Of a stretch of 8,948 nt of DNA, positions 1 through 6,513 are shown piece by piece (within the stretch, counting starts at the first letter, position 1; every line of letters begins with the position of its first letter). The notes beneath the pieces were generated by a model, which was given only the letters and a program-made list of their open reading frames with translations, did not search any database and had not been told where the DNA came from. The translations under genes and the position numbers were made by a program. Source of the stretch: Bacteroidetes bacterium UBA955 (GTDB lineage Bacteria > Bacteroidota > Bacteroidia > NS11-12g > UBA955); assembly GCA_002293105.1 (NCBI GenBank), contig DBCP01000099.1, positions 1 to 8,948 of the forward strand, written 5' to 3'.

Positions 1-587
1 GCAAAGGGAACACCCGCAATCCTGCGCTGATCCACGGCATGGGAACTCACCTCCATAAAGCAATGGCTACAACCGGCATCGGCCATTTGGGCCAACAATC
101 CGTGCAAAGCCACAATATTGGGTGTGGTGTGGGTGCTTGGAATGATGTCGGTTCCAATGCGATTTTCAACCGTTGAAATCAATCCGCACAAATTGCCACG
201 CAGCGTAAATAAATCAAAAAGCAACGTGCTTACGCTGGTCTTTCCATTCGTGCCCGTAGTGCCCACAATGGTGATGTTTTCCGCCTTGCGATCGTAAAAG
301 TTTAAGCAAATCTCACCCAAAGCCTTGGCAACATGATCAACGAGCACATAAGCCACGCCATCGCGCAGCGATGCAGGCAATACCTCACACAAAATGGCCG
401 AAGCACCCGCGTTCAAACATCCTTCGATGAACGTATGTCCATCCACCGTTGTGCCCTTCATGGCAGCGTATAAATTTCCGCTTGATACCGACCGACTGTC
501 GATTTGGAGTCCATTGACTTCTACCTCTACCTGTCCGAAAACCTGCGCAGAGTCCAAAGTGGCGATCAGTTGCTTGAGTGATTTCAT
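1..587 (-). CDS. murE: MurE, UDP-MurNAc-tripeptide synthetase (5' part only; runs off left edge)
   Basis: MurE is the cytoplasmic ATP-dependent ligase that adds the third amino acid (usually meso-diaminopimelate in Gram-negatives) to UDP-MurNAc-L-Ala-D-Glu during peptidoglycan precursor synthesis. The first 195 codons are present and give a clean reading frame from an ATG. The N-terminal Mur domain shows the 'DSRSVSSGNLYAAMKGTTVDGH' pattern typical of UDP-sugar binding (residues 30-51). The ATP-binding P-loop GTTGTNGKTS lies at residues 109-118, 'THTTPN' at 152-157 and 'MEVSSHAV' at about 178-185; these are hallmark positions of the MurE central domain. The family is usually about 480-500 residues, so some 60% is missing beyond the edge, including the part that selects the third amino acid. 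The start lies only 3 nt after the ftsI stop, so cotranscription and probably coupled translation are expected. MurE rather than MurF or MurD follows from the EVSSHA and THTTPN motifs and the position after ftsI. Confidence 0.96.
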   Translation of the reverse strand, partial: MKSLKQLIATLDSAQVFGQVEVEVNGLQIDSRSVSSGNLYAAMKGTTVDGHTFIEGCLNAGASAILCEVLPASLRDGVAYVLVDHVAKALGEICLNFYDRKAENITIVGTTGTNGKTSVSTLLFDLFTLRGNLCGLISTVENRIGTDIIPSTHTTPNIVALHGLLAQMADAGCSHCFMEVSSHAVDQRRIAGVPF

Positions 588-590
588 GGG

Positions 591-2741
591 TTAGTATGGT
601 TTTAGGATCAGAACGACCTCATTCGAGGAGCCAAGTTTGGTGTTGGGTGCTGGGGCTTGGTCGCTGACCCTGCCGTATCCGCTGTAGGTGGCTTTGATGC
701 CCAAATCACTCAATAGTTTCAATGCATCGCGCAATCCCATGCCACGCAAATCGGGGAGGGTGTTTTCCTGGATGCGCATGGGCTTGAGTTTTACTGAATG
801 AGCCTCTTTGATCGGGTCGATGTATTGGCCGTTCAATATGGGGTTACTGTTTTTCGTGGCGCTGTCTTGCAGCAACTGCGAGCTGATCCCGATCTCATTC
901 AAGACCCATTTGGTTTTGTTGACATCGCCCTTCAAAATGCCTGGAACTTGAGGCAAACTGGCGGTTTGAAGGGTAGGCTGAACCTTGATGTGGGTGCTGT
1001 ATATGCGGTCGCTAATGTTCTTGAAAATGGGGGCCGCAATCTGTGATCCTGAGTAGCGACCACTTTTTGGGTTGTTTACCACCACCACGATGGTGTATTG
1101 GGGGTTGTTGGCCGGAAAGAATCCAGCGAACGACGCCTGGAATTGTCTATTGTTTTCTTGGTTGTATCCAGCCTTGCCTTGTGAAAGCCACGCCGTACCT
1201 GTTTTCCCGGCGATTTTATAATTGTCGGTTTTGATGCCGTTGGCCGTTCCGTTGTCAACCACTTGCACCAACATTTGGGTGAGCGTTGCTGCGGTTTTTG
1301 CGCTCACGGCTTTGTCGTTTAGGATCGTAGGTTCGATTTTCGATAGGGTTTGTCCCTCATGGCGAATTTCCTTCACCATGTAGGGCTGCATCATTTTGCC
1401 CTGGTTGGCGATGGTGTTATACAACATCAAGGTTTGCATGGGCGATATTTTGCTGCTATAACCAATGCTGAGCGAGGGTAAGCTGGTGCCAGACCATCCC
1501 GATTGACTAGGGGTGGCGATGCTTGGACTGCTACTGGAGGGGATGTCGAACTTGGGATTAACGTGTAGGCCCAAATCCAAGGCATGTTGCGTGAATTTTT
1601 CGGGGTCTTTTTTGTAGTGTTGCATCACAAATTTGCTGGTACCCACATTGGATGAAAATTGCAAGCACTCGCTGAGGGTGTAGTAGCGCTTTTTGGGCTT
1701 TACTGCGTCCTCCAGATTCATGTCGTACCATTTCCATTTGCCCCAAGAGTTGTCTACACTGTCGGTGGTGCTTACTTTTCCATCCTCAAGCAGTGCAATG
1801 GCCGATAGCAATTTGAATGTAGAACCCGGTTCGGTGAATTCGCTCACTGCATAGTTTTGGGCCTCGTAATACTGTCCGTCTTCGCCGCGTTTGAGGTTGG
1901 CCATGGCTTTGATGGCGCCGGTTTTACTCTCCATCACGATGACACATCCATGGTCGGCTGATTCGGCTTCCAAGCCTTTCTGCAAAGCATATTGGGCGAT
2001 GTCTTGGATGCGAACATCCAGGGTGGTGACGATGTCTTTCCCGTTCACTGCGCCCCGGTTGTTGCCTACTTGGATAGGACGCCAGGTTTGTCCGCTCATG
2101 CGCTGTTGCATTTGCGAACCATTTTTTCCCCTGAGGAGGGTGTCGAATGCACCTTCTAAGCCTACGGCGGTTTTGTCTTTGATGTATCCGATGGTGCGTT
2201 TGGCCAGTTCGCCCATGAAATACATGCGCTTGCCTTTTTCTTCGTACCAAATGCCGCCTTTGAATTTTCCGTAACGGGCGATGGGCCATGTTTTGATGGC
2301 TTTTACCTGTTCGAAGCCCAAGTCTTTGCCAATCTTCAAATAGCGGGTGCGTTTTTCGCGGTGTTTGATGAAGTGTTCCTTCCAGTTGCTGGCGCTGCGC
2401 TCAGGGAACATGCGCGACATCATCATGCTGAAACTGTCGATTTTGCCCATGAACACCTTTGTGGTGAGTCCATCGGCGCGCAAATCAAAAATCACATCGT
2501 ACTTGGGGACAGACGTTGCCAGTAAACTCCCATCGTCTGCATAGATGTTCCCCCGCATCGCTTCAATTTCCATCACACGGGTATTTTTCGCGCTGAGTTC
2601 CTCGCGAAATTTATCATCGGTACCTAGTTGCAGTTTTACAGCGGTAACAATGATGGAAACGGCGAAAATCGCCAATAGGGCAAAGACAATATAGGCCCTC
2701 ACCAAGATGACTTTGCGCGAATTGACTTTAGTCTTGTTCAT
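591..2741 (-). CDS. ftsI: FtsI/PBP3-type septal peptidoglycan transpeptidase with C-terminal PASTA domain
   Basis: This is a class B penicillin-binding protein that cross-links septal peptidoglycan in the divisome, anchored in the inner membrane with its catalytic part in the periplasm. The 716-residue protein has a short cytoplasmic tail, one membrane helix at about 11-37, and a pedestal/dimerisation region from about 58 containing 'RGNIYADDG' (63-71). The transpeptidase domain spans about 240-580 and has the three active-site motifs: STFK at 307-310 with Ser307 as the acylated serine, SSN at 363-365, and KTGT at 513-516. A linker leads to a single PASTA domain at about 660-716 ('LPDLRGMGLRDALKLLSDLGIKA...VVLILKPY'). 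A PASTA repeat on FtsI is common in Bacteroidota and absent from E. coli FtsI. The ATG start overlaps the 3' end of ftsL by 14 nt, which suggests translational coupling. All catalytic residues are intact. The symbol pbpB or spoVD would describe relatives in other phyla. Confidence 0.96.
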   Translation of the reverse strand: MNKTKVNSRKVILVRAYIVFALLAIFAVSIIVTAVKLQLGTDDKFREELSAKNTRVMEIEAMRGNIYADDGSLLATSVPKYDVIFDLRADGLTTKVFMGKIDSFSMMMSRMFPERSASNWKEHFIKHREKRTRYLKIGKDLGFEQVKAIKTWPIARYGKFKGGIWYEEKGKRMYFMGELAKRTIGYIKDKTAVGLEGAFDTLLRGKNGSQMQQRMSGQTWRPIQVGNNRGAVNGKDIVTTLDVRIQDIAQYALQKGLEAESADHGCVIVMESKTGAIKAMANLKRGEDGQYYEAQNYAVSEFTEPGSTFKLLSAIALLEDGKVSTTDSVDNSWGKWKWYDMNLEDAVKPKKRYYTLSECLQFSSNVGTSKFVMQHYKKDPEKFTQHALDLGLHVNPKFDIPSSSSPSIATPSQSGWSGTSLPSLSIGYSSKISPMQTLMLYNTIANQGKMMQPYMVKEIRHEGQTLSKIEPTILNDKAVSAKTAATLTQMLVQVVDNGTANGIKTDNYKIAGKTGTAWLSQGKAGYNQENNRQFQASFAGFFPANNPQYTIVVVVNNPKSGRYSGSQIAAPIFKNISDRIYSTHIKVQPTLQTASLPQVPGILKGDVNKTKWVLNEIGISSQLLQDSATKNSNPILNGQYIDPIKEAHSVKLKPMRIQENTLPDLRGMGLRDALKLLSDLGIKATYSGYGRVSDQAPAPNTKLGSSNEVVLILKPY

Positions 2742-3096
2742 GGGGCTTGGTCAATTTGATGGGTGGGGTGGTGATCTCTTTCAAGCCGCTGCCTTCCAAT
2801 CGTTTGCTGAGTTCGCTTTGCTTGCTGGCATTCGTGGTTTGACTTTCAAGGCTGATGCGCTCGCTGTGCAATTCTTTGAGTTCTTTGGTGAGCTGCTCTT
2901 TTTTGCGAATCGCCTTGTTGGCGTGGTGTGAATTGTAGATATAGAACAACATCAAGGCGAATCCAACCAGGGCGAATTTTACCCAACTCCACATAGGGAT
3001 TGGTGCCTCCTGTTGAGGGTCCGACGTTTGCGATGATGGATCGCCCATCACCGTTTGTGGGTCGATATCGGCGTTCAAGAATGGGTTCTCTTCCAT
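2728..3096 (-). CDS. ftsL: FtsL-like bitopic cell division protein (Bacteroidota type)
   Basis: A 122-residue single-pass membrane protein lying between rsmH and ftsI, exactly where ftsL sits in dcw clusters. Residues 1-35 are an acidic, proline-rich cytoplasmic tail ('MEENPFLNADID...'). One membrane helix spans about 37-55 ('WSWVKFALVGFALMLFYIY'). A charged heptad-like stretch at about 59-98, rich in Lys, Glu and Leu, is a likely periplasmic coiled coil. It ends with 'SKRLEGSGLKEITTPPIKL' (97-115), a Gly-Leu/Pro-Pro ending that I recall as typical of Bacteroidota FtsL. FtsL is known to pair with FtsB/DivIC and to activate FtsWI. Sequence identity to E. coli FtsL is expected to be negligible; the call rests on topology, size and gene order. 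It overlaps rsmH by 22 nt upstream and ftsI by 14 nt downstream, so all three are probably translated in a coupled way. Confidence 0.87.
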   Translation of the reverse strand: MEENPFLNADIDPQTVMGDPSSQTSDPQQEAPIPMWSWVKFALVGFALMLFYIYNSHHANKAIRKKEQLTKELKELHSERISLESQTTNASKQSELSKRLEGSGLKEITTPPIKLTKPHEQD

Positions 3097-3998
3097 GTGT
3101 TGCGTACTCCTATTCTCATTTTTGCACTGCGTGCACGTTTGTTCGTTTCAATTTCTTCAGCATCGGGGGTGATGGCTGCATTGGGTTGATTGTCAAATGG
3201 TTTGCTGATGTGTCCGTATAGGTCGGTATGTCGCTCCCCTTCTAAATTGCCGGTTTGAAAGAGGTGTTTTACCATGCGATCTTCGAGGGAATGGTAGGAA
3301 ATGACCACCAATTTTCCGCCTGGCTTGATGATTGCTTCGGCGTCATTGAGCAAAGTTTCAAGCACAAACATTTCTTTGTTTACGGCGATGCGCAAAGCTT
3401 GGAAGACTTGGCTGAGGTATTTGGCGGGTGTTTTTCCGGGAGTGCAGGGTGCGATGGCGGCTTTGAATCCCTGAATCGTTGCGAGGTCTTTGCTCCCGCG
3501 ACTGCGAGAAATGACTTCTGCCAGTCTGCGTGCATTGGGGATCTCTCCGTATTGTTTAAAAATGGTAATCAGTTCTGATTCAGAAGCGGTATTTACAAGG
3601 TAGGCGGCAGAGATGGGGTTTTGGTTCGACATGCGCATATCGAGCGGGCCGTTAAGTCTGTGTGCGAAGCCGCGTTCTCCCACGTCAATTTGGTGCGAAG
3701 AGATGCCCAAATCGGCCAGGATGCCATCTACGGGAAGCGCTTTGAGGTATTCGAGGTAGGGTTTGGTGAACTGGAAGTTGTGGTTTACCAGGGTGAAACG
3801 AGGGTCTTGGGGTACGCGCGCCAAAGTGTCTTCGTCTTGGTCGAAGGCGATGAGTTTGCCTTTGGAGGAAAGTTTGTTGAGGATGGCGCGACTGTGTCCG
3901 CCGCCGCCGAAGGTGACATCCACATAGGTGCCATCTGGGTTTGTAACCAGGGCATCCACGCTGGGGTGAAGAAGGACGGGGTTGTGGTAGTCGTACAT
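3075..3998 (-). CDS. rsmH: RsmH (MraW), 16S rRNA m4C1402 N4-methyltransferase
   Basis: RsmH uses S-adenosylmethionine to methylate N4 of C1402 in the 16S rRNA decoding centre. With the start chosen here the protein is 307 residues, normal for the family (about 300-315). Visible motifs are 'VDVTFGGGGHSRAIL' (26-40, SAM-binding loop), 'AFDQDEDTL' (51-59, acidic residues at the ribose site), 'DGILADLGISSHQID' (91-105), 'RGFAHRLNGPLDMRMS' (109-124), 'SQVFQALRIAVNKE' (196-209), 'VVISYHSLEDRMVK' (231-244) and the basic C-terminal 'NKRARSAKMRI'. The frame stays open upstream to a TTG at 4016, but the ATG at 3998 gives 'MYDYHNPVLL', matching the usual 'M..HxPVLL' start, so I prefer it. The gene lies 34 nt after mraZ, and its TGA stop lies inside the start of ftsL. 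Confidence 0.96.
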   Translation of the reverse strand: MYDYHNPVLLHPSVDALVTNPDGTYVDVTFGGGGHSRAILNKLSSKGKLIAFDQDEDTLARVPQDPRFTLVNHNFQFTKPYLEYLKALPVDGILADLGISSHQIDVGERGFAHRLNGPLDMRMSNQNPISAAYLVNTASESELITIFKQYGEIPNARRLAEVISRSRGSKDLATIQGFKAAIAPCTPGKTPAKYLSQVFQALRIAVNKEMFVLETLLNDAEAIIKPGGKLVVISYHSLEDRMVKHLFQTGNLEGERHTDLYGHISKPFDNQPNAAITPDAEEIETNKRARSAKMRIGVRNTWKRTHS

Positions 3999-4032
3999 AC
4001 GCAAACAGTTGGCCAACGGCCCGATGCGCTAC

Positions 4033-4491
4033 TTAACCTTGGTTGCGTTGTTGGTGAAACAACTGAGCCAACTGAGACATTTCAGCGGCGTCAACGTTGA
4101 GTTCAGATTCGTAAATGGCTTGATCCCACAATTCAATTTTGTTGCCATTGGCTACCAAGATTACTTCCGCGCTGAGCTCGGCGTATTCGAGGAGTTTTTT
4201 GGGTACCAAAATGCGTTGGGCGCCATCGATCTGAACCAAGTTGGCACCGTTGGTGAAGATTCGTTTGAACCGACGGATGTCGGGACTCATGAAATCATCC
4301 ACGGCGTTCAGTTTGGCGGTTTCATCCAGCCAATCTTCCTTGGTGTAGAGCACCAGACACTTCTCAAATCCGCGGTTCACCACAAGCGTATTGCCAACCG
4401 CTTCGGGAAACTGTGCCCGAAGTTTCGACGGAATGGAAAGTCTTCCTTTCTCGTCTAGTTTGCAATTAAACTCTCCAATGAATGCGGTCAT
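4033..4491 (-). CDS. mraZ: MraZ, transcriptional regulator of the dcw cluster
   Basis: MraZ is a double AbrB-like (SpoVT/MraZ fold) protein that forms ring-shaped oligomers and binds tandem repeats in front of its own operon; in E. coli it represses the dcw promoter. From the ATG at 4491 the protein is 152 residues, the normal MraZ size. The first half begins 'MTAFIGEFNCKLDEKGRLSIPSKLR', with the family signature 'DEKGRLSIPSKLR' at residues 13-25. The second repeat is visible at about 84-100 as 'GANLVQIDGAQRILVPKKLL', where 'D..GRI.IP' is slightly altered to 'DGAQRILVP'. The C-terminus 'EMSQLAQLFHQQRNQG' is charged. A GTG at 4548 in the same frame would add 19 residues but would begin inside the operator repeats, so it is unlikely to be used. 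The start is preceded by an A-run (about 4501-4509 on this strand), as often seen in Bacteroidota in place of a Shine-Dalgarno site. It is the first gene of the leftward operon. Confidence 0.96.
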   Translation of the reverse strand: MTAFIGEFNCKLDEKGRLSIPSKLRAQFPEAVGNTLVVNRGFEKCLVLYTKEDWLDETAKLNAVDDFMSPDIRRFKRIFTNGANLVQIDGAQRILVPKKLLEYAELSAEVILVANGNKIELWDQAIYESELNVDAAEMSQLAQLFHQQRNQG

Positions 4492-4527
4492 TCTGTGTTG
4501 GTTTTTTCTGTCTGCTAAATAAATATT

Positions 4528-4588
4528 CAATTTCCCACAATTTCCCACAATCTCCCCTTTTTAACCACTTGTTTTCCACATTGCTCCA
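4528..4588 (-). promoter_or_regulatory. Probable MraZ operator: 10-bp-phased TGGGA-type direct repeats
   Basis: On the minus strand two exact copies of the decamer TTGTGGGAAA lie at 4541-4550 and 4531-4540. Each contains TGGGA (4547-4543 and 4537-4533), and a third in-phase element, GGGGA, lies at 4557-4553. The E. coli MraZ box is described as three TGGGN repeats spaced 5 nt apart, that is, a 10-nt period, which this matches exactly. Weaker TGG elements continue upstream in nearly the same phase: TGGTT (4567-4563), TGGAA (4578-4574) and TGGAG (4588-4584). The spacings between all six are 10, 11, 10, 10 and 10 nt. The three strong repeats are well supported; the three weak ones are an inference. 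They lie between the likely mraZ promoter and the mraZ ATG, so a bound MraZ ring would sit in the leader region and could block transcription of the whole operon. Confidence 0.8.
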
Positions 4589-4641
4589 CTACAGGGGGAT
4601 TTGTTGCAAAAAGTCGTCGGAATTCCACGTATTAAGCAGAA

Positions 4642-4671
4642 CAAAGGTAGCCTAAAATTGCATAAAATCAA
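4642..4671 (-). promoter_or_regulatory. Probable mraZ/dcw operon promoter (Bacteroidota -33/-7 type)
   Basis: On the minus strand a TTG at 4671-4669 is followed after exactly 19 nt by TACCTTTG at 4649-4642, a full match to the Bacteroidota -7 consensus TAnnTTTG. Transcription would begin near 4635-4638 and give a leader of roughly 145 nt before the mraZ ATG at 4491, with the MraZ repeats inside that leader. The leader is long but leaves room for the operator. A second, closer promoter in the AT-rich stretch 4515-4535 is possible but does not match the consensus well. Confidence 0.65.
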
Positions 4672-4724
4672 GGGTTTTGCTGGTTGTGGGAGAAAGTGGA
4701 AGAAATTTTACTCCTTTCCAAGGT

Positions 4725-4755
4725 TTTGGGGCGGTGTGGGGGAATTGTATCTTTG
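4725..4755 (+). promoter_or_regulatory. Probable promoter of the rightward envelope gene (Bacteroidota -33/-7 type)
   Basis: TTTG at 4725-4728 is followed after 19 nt by TATCTTTG at 4748-4755, a full match to TTTG-N19-TAnnTTTG. The start of transcription would be near 4759-4762. That puts it almost on top of the ATG at 4760 and about 10-13 nt before the ATG at 4772, so the transcript has almost no leader. The promoter points away from the mraZ promoter; the two -33 elements are about 50 bp apart. Confidence 0.65.
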
Positions 4756-4771
4756 GTACATGCAAAAGGGC

Positions 4772-5512
4772 ATGAAAAGGGTCTTGGGATTGGTCTTGGC
4801 GATGGGGTTATCCACATTGGGAGCCCAAACTTTGCCATCGCCCGCCGTCGATCTCAAGCCAAAGCTGTGGGGGTTGGGGGTGAATGTCCGACATTTCGGC
4901 TACGACGTTGGTCTGTTCAAAGTGCAATCTGCCAGAGCATTTTTGAATACTTCTGCACTGTGGTTTGGTGTGATGCGTGATCCGAGGGAAATGAAGGTGA
5001 TCAACGAGCGATTGCCAGGTAGCAGTGCGTTTGCCATCGAAAGGGTAACCCACAATCTATCGCTTCGGTATCAAAAAGGAAAAAGCATCGTGCTGAGTGA
5101 GCGGAATTCGAGGGGCGATGTGGGGCTGCGTCTAAATGCTTCTTTGCAGTTACCGGTGGATTACGCCTGGCCATTGTATGTATGGATTTATAATCCGGCA
5201 CCCCTGACCGATGGATATACTGCGGTGGCTTACGATCCTGCCGTTCACGACGTTGGTTTGATTGGAGGAACAGCGGGTTATGGGTTGGGTTTTTCAGACG
5301 GTCAGCTGATTCCAGGTCTGGGTGGGTTGGTGGCCATGCAGGCAGAGTGGGGGAGTTATCGCAACGTTTCAAACACCCTTACTTTGGGTTTTGGCGTAGA
5401 TCGATTTGTAAAAAAATTGCCCCTATGGCATCGCCCTGAAATGAATCGAAACTTCTTCCCATCGGTATTTGTTACCTTTGCGGTAGGATTTGAATATGGC
5501 CAGCGCCAGTAA
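4772..5512 (+). CDS. Secreted/outer-membrane beta-barrel-like protein of unknown function
   Basis: I do not recognise a named family. From the ATG at 4772 the product is 246 residues. It begins with a typical signal peptide: 'MKRVLGLVLAMGLSTLGA' followed by Q19, with a likely signal peptidase I cut after A18. There is no lipobox cysteine. The rest alternates short strands rich in aromatic, Gly and Leu residues with polar turns ('LWGLGVNVRHFGYDVGLF', 'RVTHNLSLRYQKGKSIVLS', 'GDVGLRLNASLQLP', 'LTLGFGVDRFVKKL', 'SVFVTFAVGFEYG'), as in small outer-membrane barrels. A 'YDPAVHD' (154-160) and 'PGLGGLVAMQAEWGSY' (181-196) pattern resembles, from memory, uncharacterised Bacteroidota proteins. The ATG at 4760 (four residues longer, 'MQKG') is possible; the open frame back to a TTG at 4601 is not, because the promoter lies inside it. 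lipA follows after 33 nt on the same strand and may be cotranscribed. Confidence 0.72.
   Translation: MKRVLGLVLAMGLSTLGAQTLPSPAVDLKPKLWGLGVNVRHFGYDVGLFKVQSARAFLNTSALWFGVMRDPREMKVINERLPGSSAFAIERVTHNLSLRYQKGKSIVLSERNSRGDVGLRLNASLQLPVDYAWPLYVWIYNPAPLTDGYTAVAYDPAVHDVGLIGGTAGYGLGFSDGQLIPGLGGLVAMQAEWGSYRNVSNTLTLGFGVDRFVKKLPLWHRPEMNRNFFPSVFVTFAVGFEYGQRQ
5473..5480 (+). promoter_or_regulatory. Possible internal -7 element for lipA
   Basis: TACCTTTG, identical to the proposed mraZ -7 element, lies near the 3' end of the preceding gene, about 65 nt before the lipA start. No convincing TTG or TTTG was found 19-21 nt upstream, so it is at best a weak promoter. It may simply encode Val-Thr-Phe in the upstream protein. 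lipA could equally be read from the promoter at 4725. Confidence 0.2.
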
Positions 5513-5545
5513 TTCGAATTCGCCATTATAAATAGACCCATCGCC

Positions 5546-6418
5546 GTGATAGAACTACCCATTGTATCCAAAGAAAAGCGCACGCCAAAACCCAGTTGGT
5601 TGAAGATAGAATTGCCCACCGGGGAGAATTACACCCGTGTGAAACGCATCGTGAAAGAGCACAAACTCCACACCATCTGTGAAGACGGGCGATGTCCGAA
5701 CATGGGTGAATGCTGGGGCGAAGGCACAGCTACCTTCATGATTCTGGGCAATGTGTGTACCCGCAGTTGCAGTTTTTGTGCTGTAGCTACTGGCCGTCCA
5801 ACCGAATACGATATGGACGAACCCGAGCGCGTAGCCGAAGCGGTGAAATTGATGGGCGTAAAGCACTGTGTGATTACTTCTGTGAACCGCGATGAGCTCA
5901 AAGACAAAGGCGCAACGGTATGGGCAGAAACGGTGAAGGCCGTTAAAGCGTTGAATCCAGAAACCACCATCGAAACCTTGATTCCTGATTTTAAGGCGCA
6001 GTGGGACTTGCTATATATGGTGTTGGATGCAGGCGCAGAAGTGACCTCGCACAACATGGAAACCGTGGAGCGATTGTATCGCATGGTACGTCCTCAAGCC
6101 AAATATGCCCGCAGTTTGGAGCAGACCAAGCGCACGCATGAATATGGTCGACGTACAAAATCAGGTGCGATGTTGGGGCTTGGAGAAACCGACGATGAAG
6201 TGAAACAGCTGATGGAGGATTTGCGTGAAAACGGGTGCGATGTGTTGACACTGGGACAATATTTACAGCCCACCAAAATGCACTTGGATGTGAAGGAATT
6301 TGTGCATCCCGATAAGTTTAAACAGTGGGAAGAGTTGGGTTTGCAGATGGGATTTCGCTTCGTTGAAAGCGGTCCGATGGTGAGAAGTTCGTATCACGCT
6401 GAAAAACATGTGCTATAA
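5546..6418 (+). CDS. lipA: LipA, lipoyl synthase (radical SAM)
   Basis: LipA inserts two sulfur atoms into the octanoyl chain on lipoyl carrier domains (pyruvate and 2-oxoglutarate dehydrogenases, glycine cleavage H protein), the last step of lipoate synthesis. The 290-residue protein is complete. The auxiliary cluster ligands are Cys45, Cys50 and Cys56 (CX4CX5C, '[12 protein letters not shown]'). The radical-SAM 4Fe-4S motif is Cys71, Cys75 and Cys78 (CX3CX2C, 'CTRSCSFC'). The C-terminal 'RSSYHA' (280-285) carries the conserved serine that completes the auxiliary cluster, which is the sacrificial sulfur source. '[11 protein letters not shown]' (168-178) and '[10 protein letters not shown]' (210-219) are also typical. 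The start is a GTG at 5546: no in-frame ATG lies close by, and 'MIELPIV' is the usual Bacteroidota LipA beginning. It lies 33 nt after the envelope-protein gene. No lipB or other lipoate gene is present in the window. Confidence 0.97.
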   Translation: MIELPIVSKEKRTPKPSWLKIELPTGENYTRVKRIVKEHKLHTICEDGRCPNMGECWGEGTATFMILGNVCTRSCSFCAVATGRPTEYDMDEPERVAEAVKLMGVKHCVITSVNRDELKDKGATVWAETVKAVKALNPETTIETLIPDFKAQWDLLYMVLDAGAEVTSHNMETVERLYRMVRPQAKYARSLEQTKRTHEYGRRTKSGAMLGLGETDDEVKQLMEDLRENGCDVLTLGQYLQPTKMHLDVKEFVHPDKFKQWEELGLQMGFRFVESGPMVRSSYHAEKHVL

Positions 6419-6436
6419 TGTCTAACTCTTTTATGT

Positions 6437-6453
6437 ATTTCTACCATAGAAAT
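6437..6453. repeat. Short AT-rich inverted repeat after lipA
   Basis: ATTTCTA, CCA, TAGAAAT forms a perfect 7-bp stem with a 3-nt loop, starting 19 nt after the lipA stop. The stem has a single G-C pair and is not followed by a T-run, so it is a weak terminator candidate at best. A short T-rich stretch (6428-6432) precedes it. Confidence 0.3.
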
Positions 6454-6483
6454 TGGAAAAGTAACGATACATTGTTTAATTTG
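6453..6483 (+). promoter_or_regulatory. Weak candidate promoter of the secreted propeller gene
   Basis: The 95-nt AT-rich gap between lipA and the next gene contains TTG (6453-6455), 21 nt, then TAATTTG (6477-6483), an imperfect version of TTTG-N19-TAnnTTTG. It would give a start near 6488 and a leader of about 25 nt. The match is only partial, so this is a suggestion; the gap most likely holds some promoter because the downstream gene is functionally unrelated to lipA. Confidence 0.28.
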
Positions 6484-6513
6484 TAAAATACCTAATATAG
6501 ACTAGAACATCTT

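Noticed and set aside
1891..2289. Open frames of about 120 residues on both strands within ftsI
   Set aside because: They are out of frame with ftsI, whose motifs are continuous through this stretch; their composition is not protein-like.
3999..4016. RsmH start at TTG 4016
   Set aside because: The ATG at 3998 gives the standard 'MYDYHNPVLL' N-terminus and a normal family length.
3621..4100. 159-residue open frame on the plus strand opposite rsmH and the mraZ end
   Set aside because: It is a shadow of rsmH: it has no recognisable domain, and the opposite strand encodes a fully conserved protein there.
4009..4458. 149-residue open frame on the plus strand opposite mraZ
   Set aside because: It is antisense to a complete, conserved mraZ and shows no motifs.
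4492..4548. MraZ start at GTG 4548
   Set aside because: It would start inside the operator repeats and add 19 residues before the conserved 'MTAFIGEF' beginning.
4528..4551. Tandem decamer as a CRISPR-like or microsatellite repeat
   Set aside because: The units are only 10 bp with no spacers, and the position and TGGGA core fit the MraZ operator better.
4601..4771. Upstream extension of the envelope-protein frame to a TTG at 4601 (303 residues)
   Set aside because: The consensus promoter at 4725-4755 lies inside the extension, the extra residues look non-coding, and the signal peptide begins at 4772.
5513..5522. TTCGAATTCG motif in the gap before lipA as a regulatory palindrome
   Set aside because: The CGAATTCG core is only 8 bp (a GAATTC site with flanks) and nothing around it supports a function.
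6437..6453. Inverted repeat as an intrinsic terminator for lipA
   Set aside because: The stem is short and A-T rich, and no T-run follows it. It is kept only as a low-confidence repeat.
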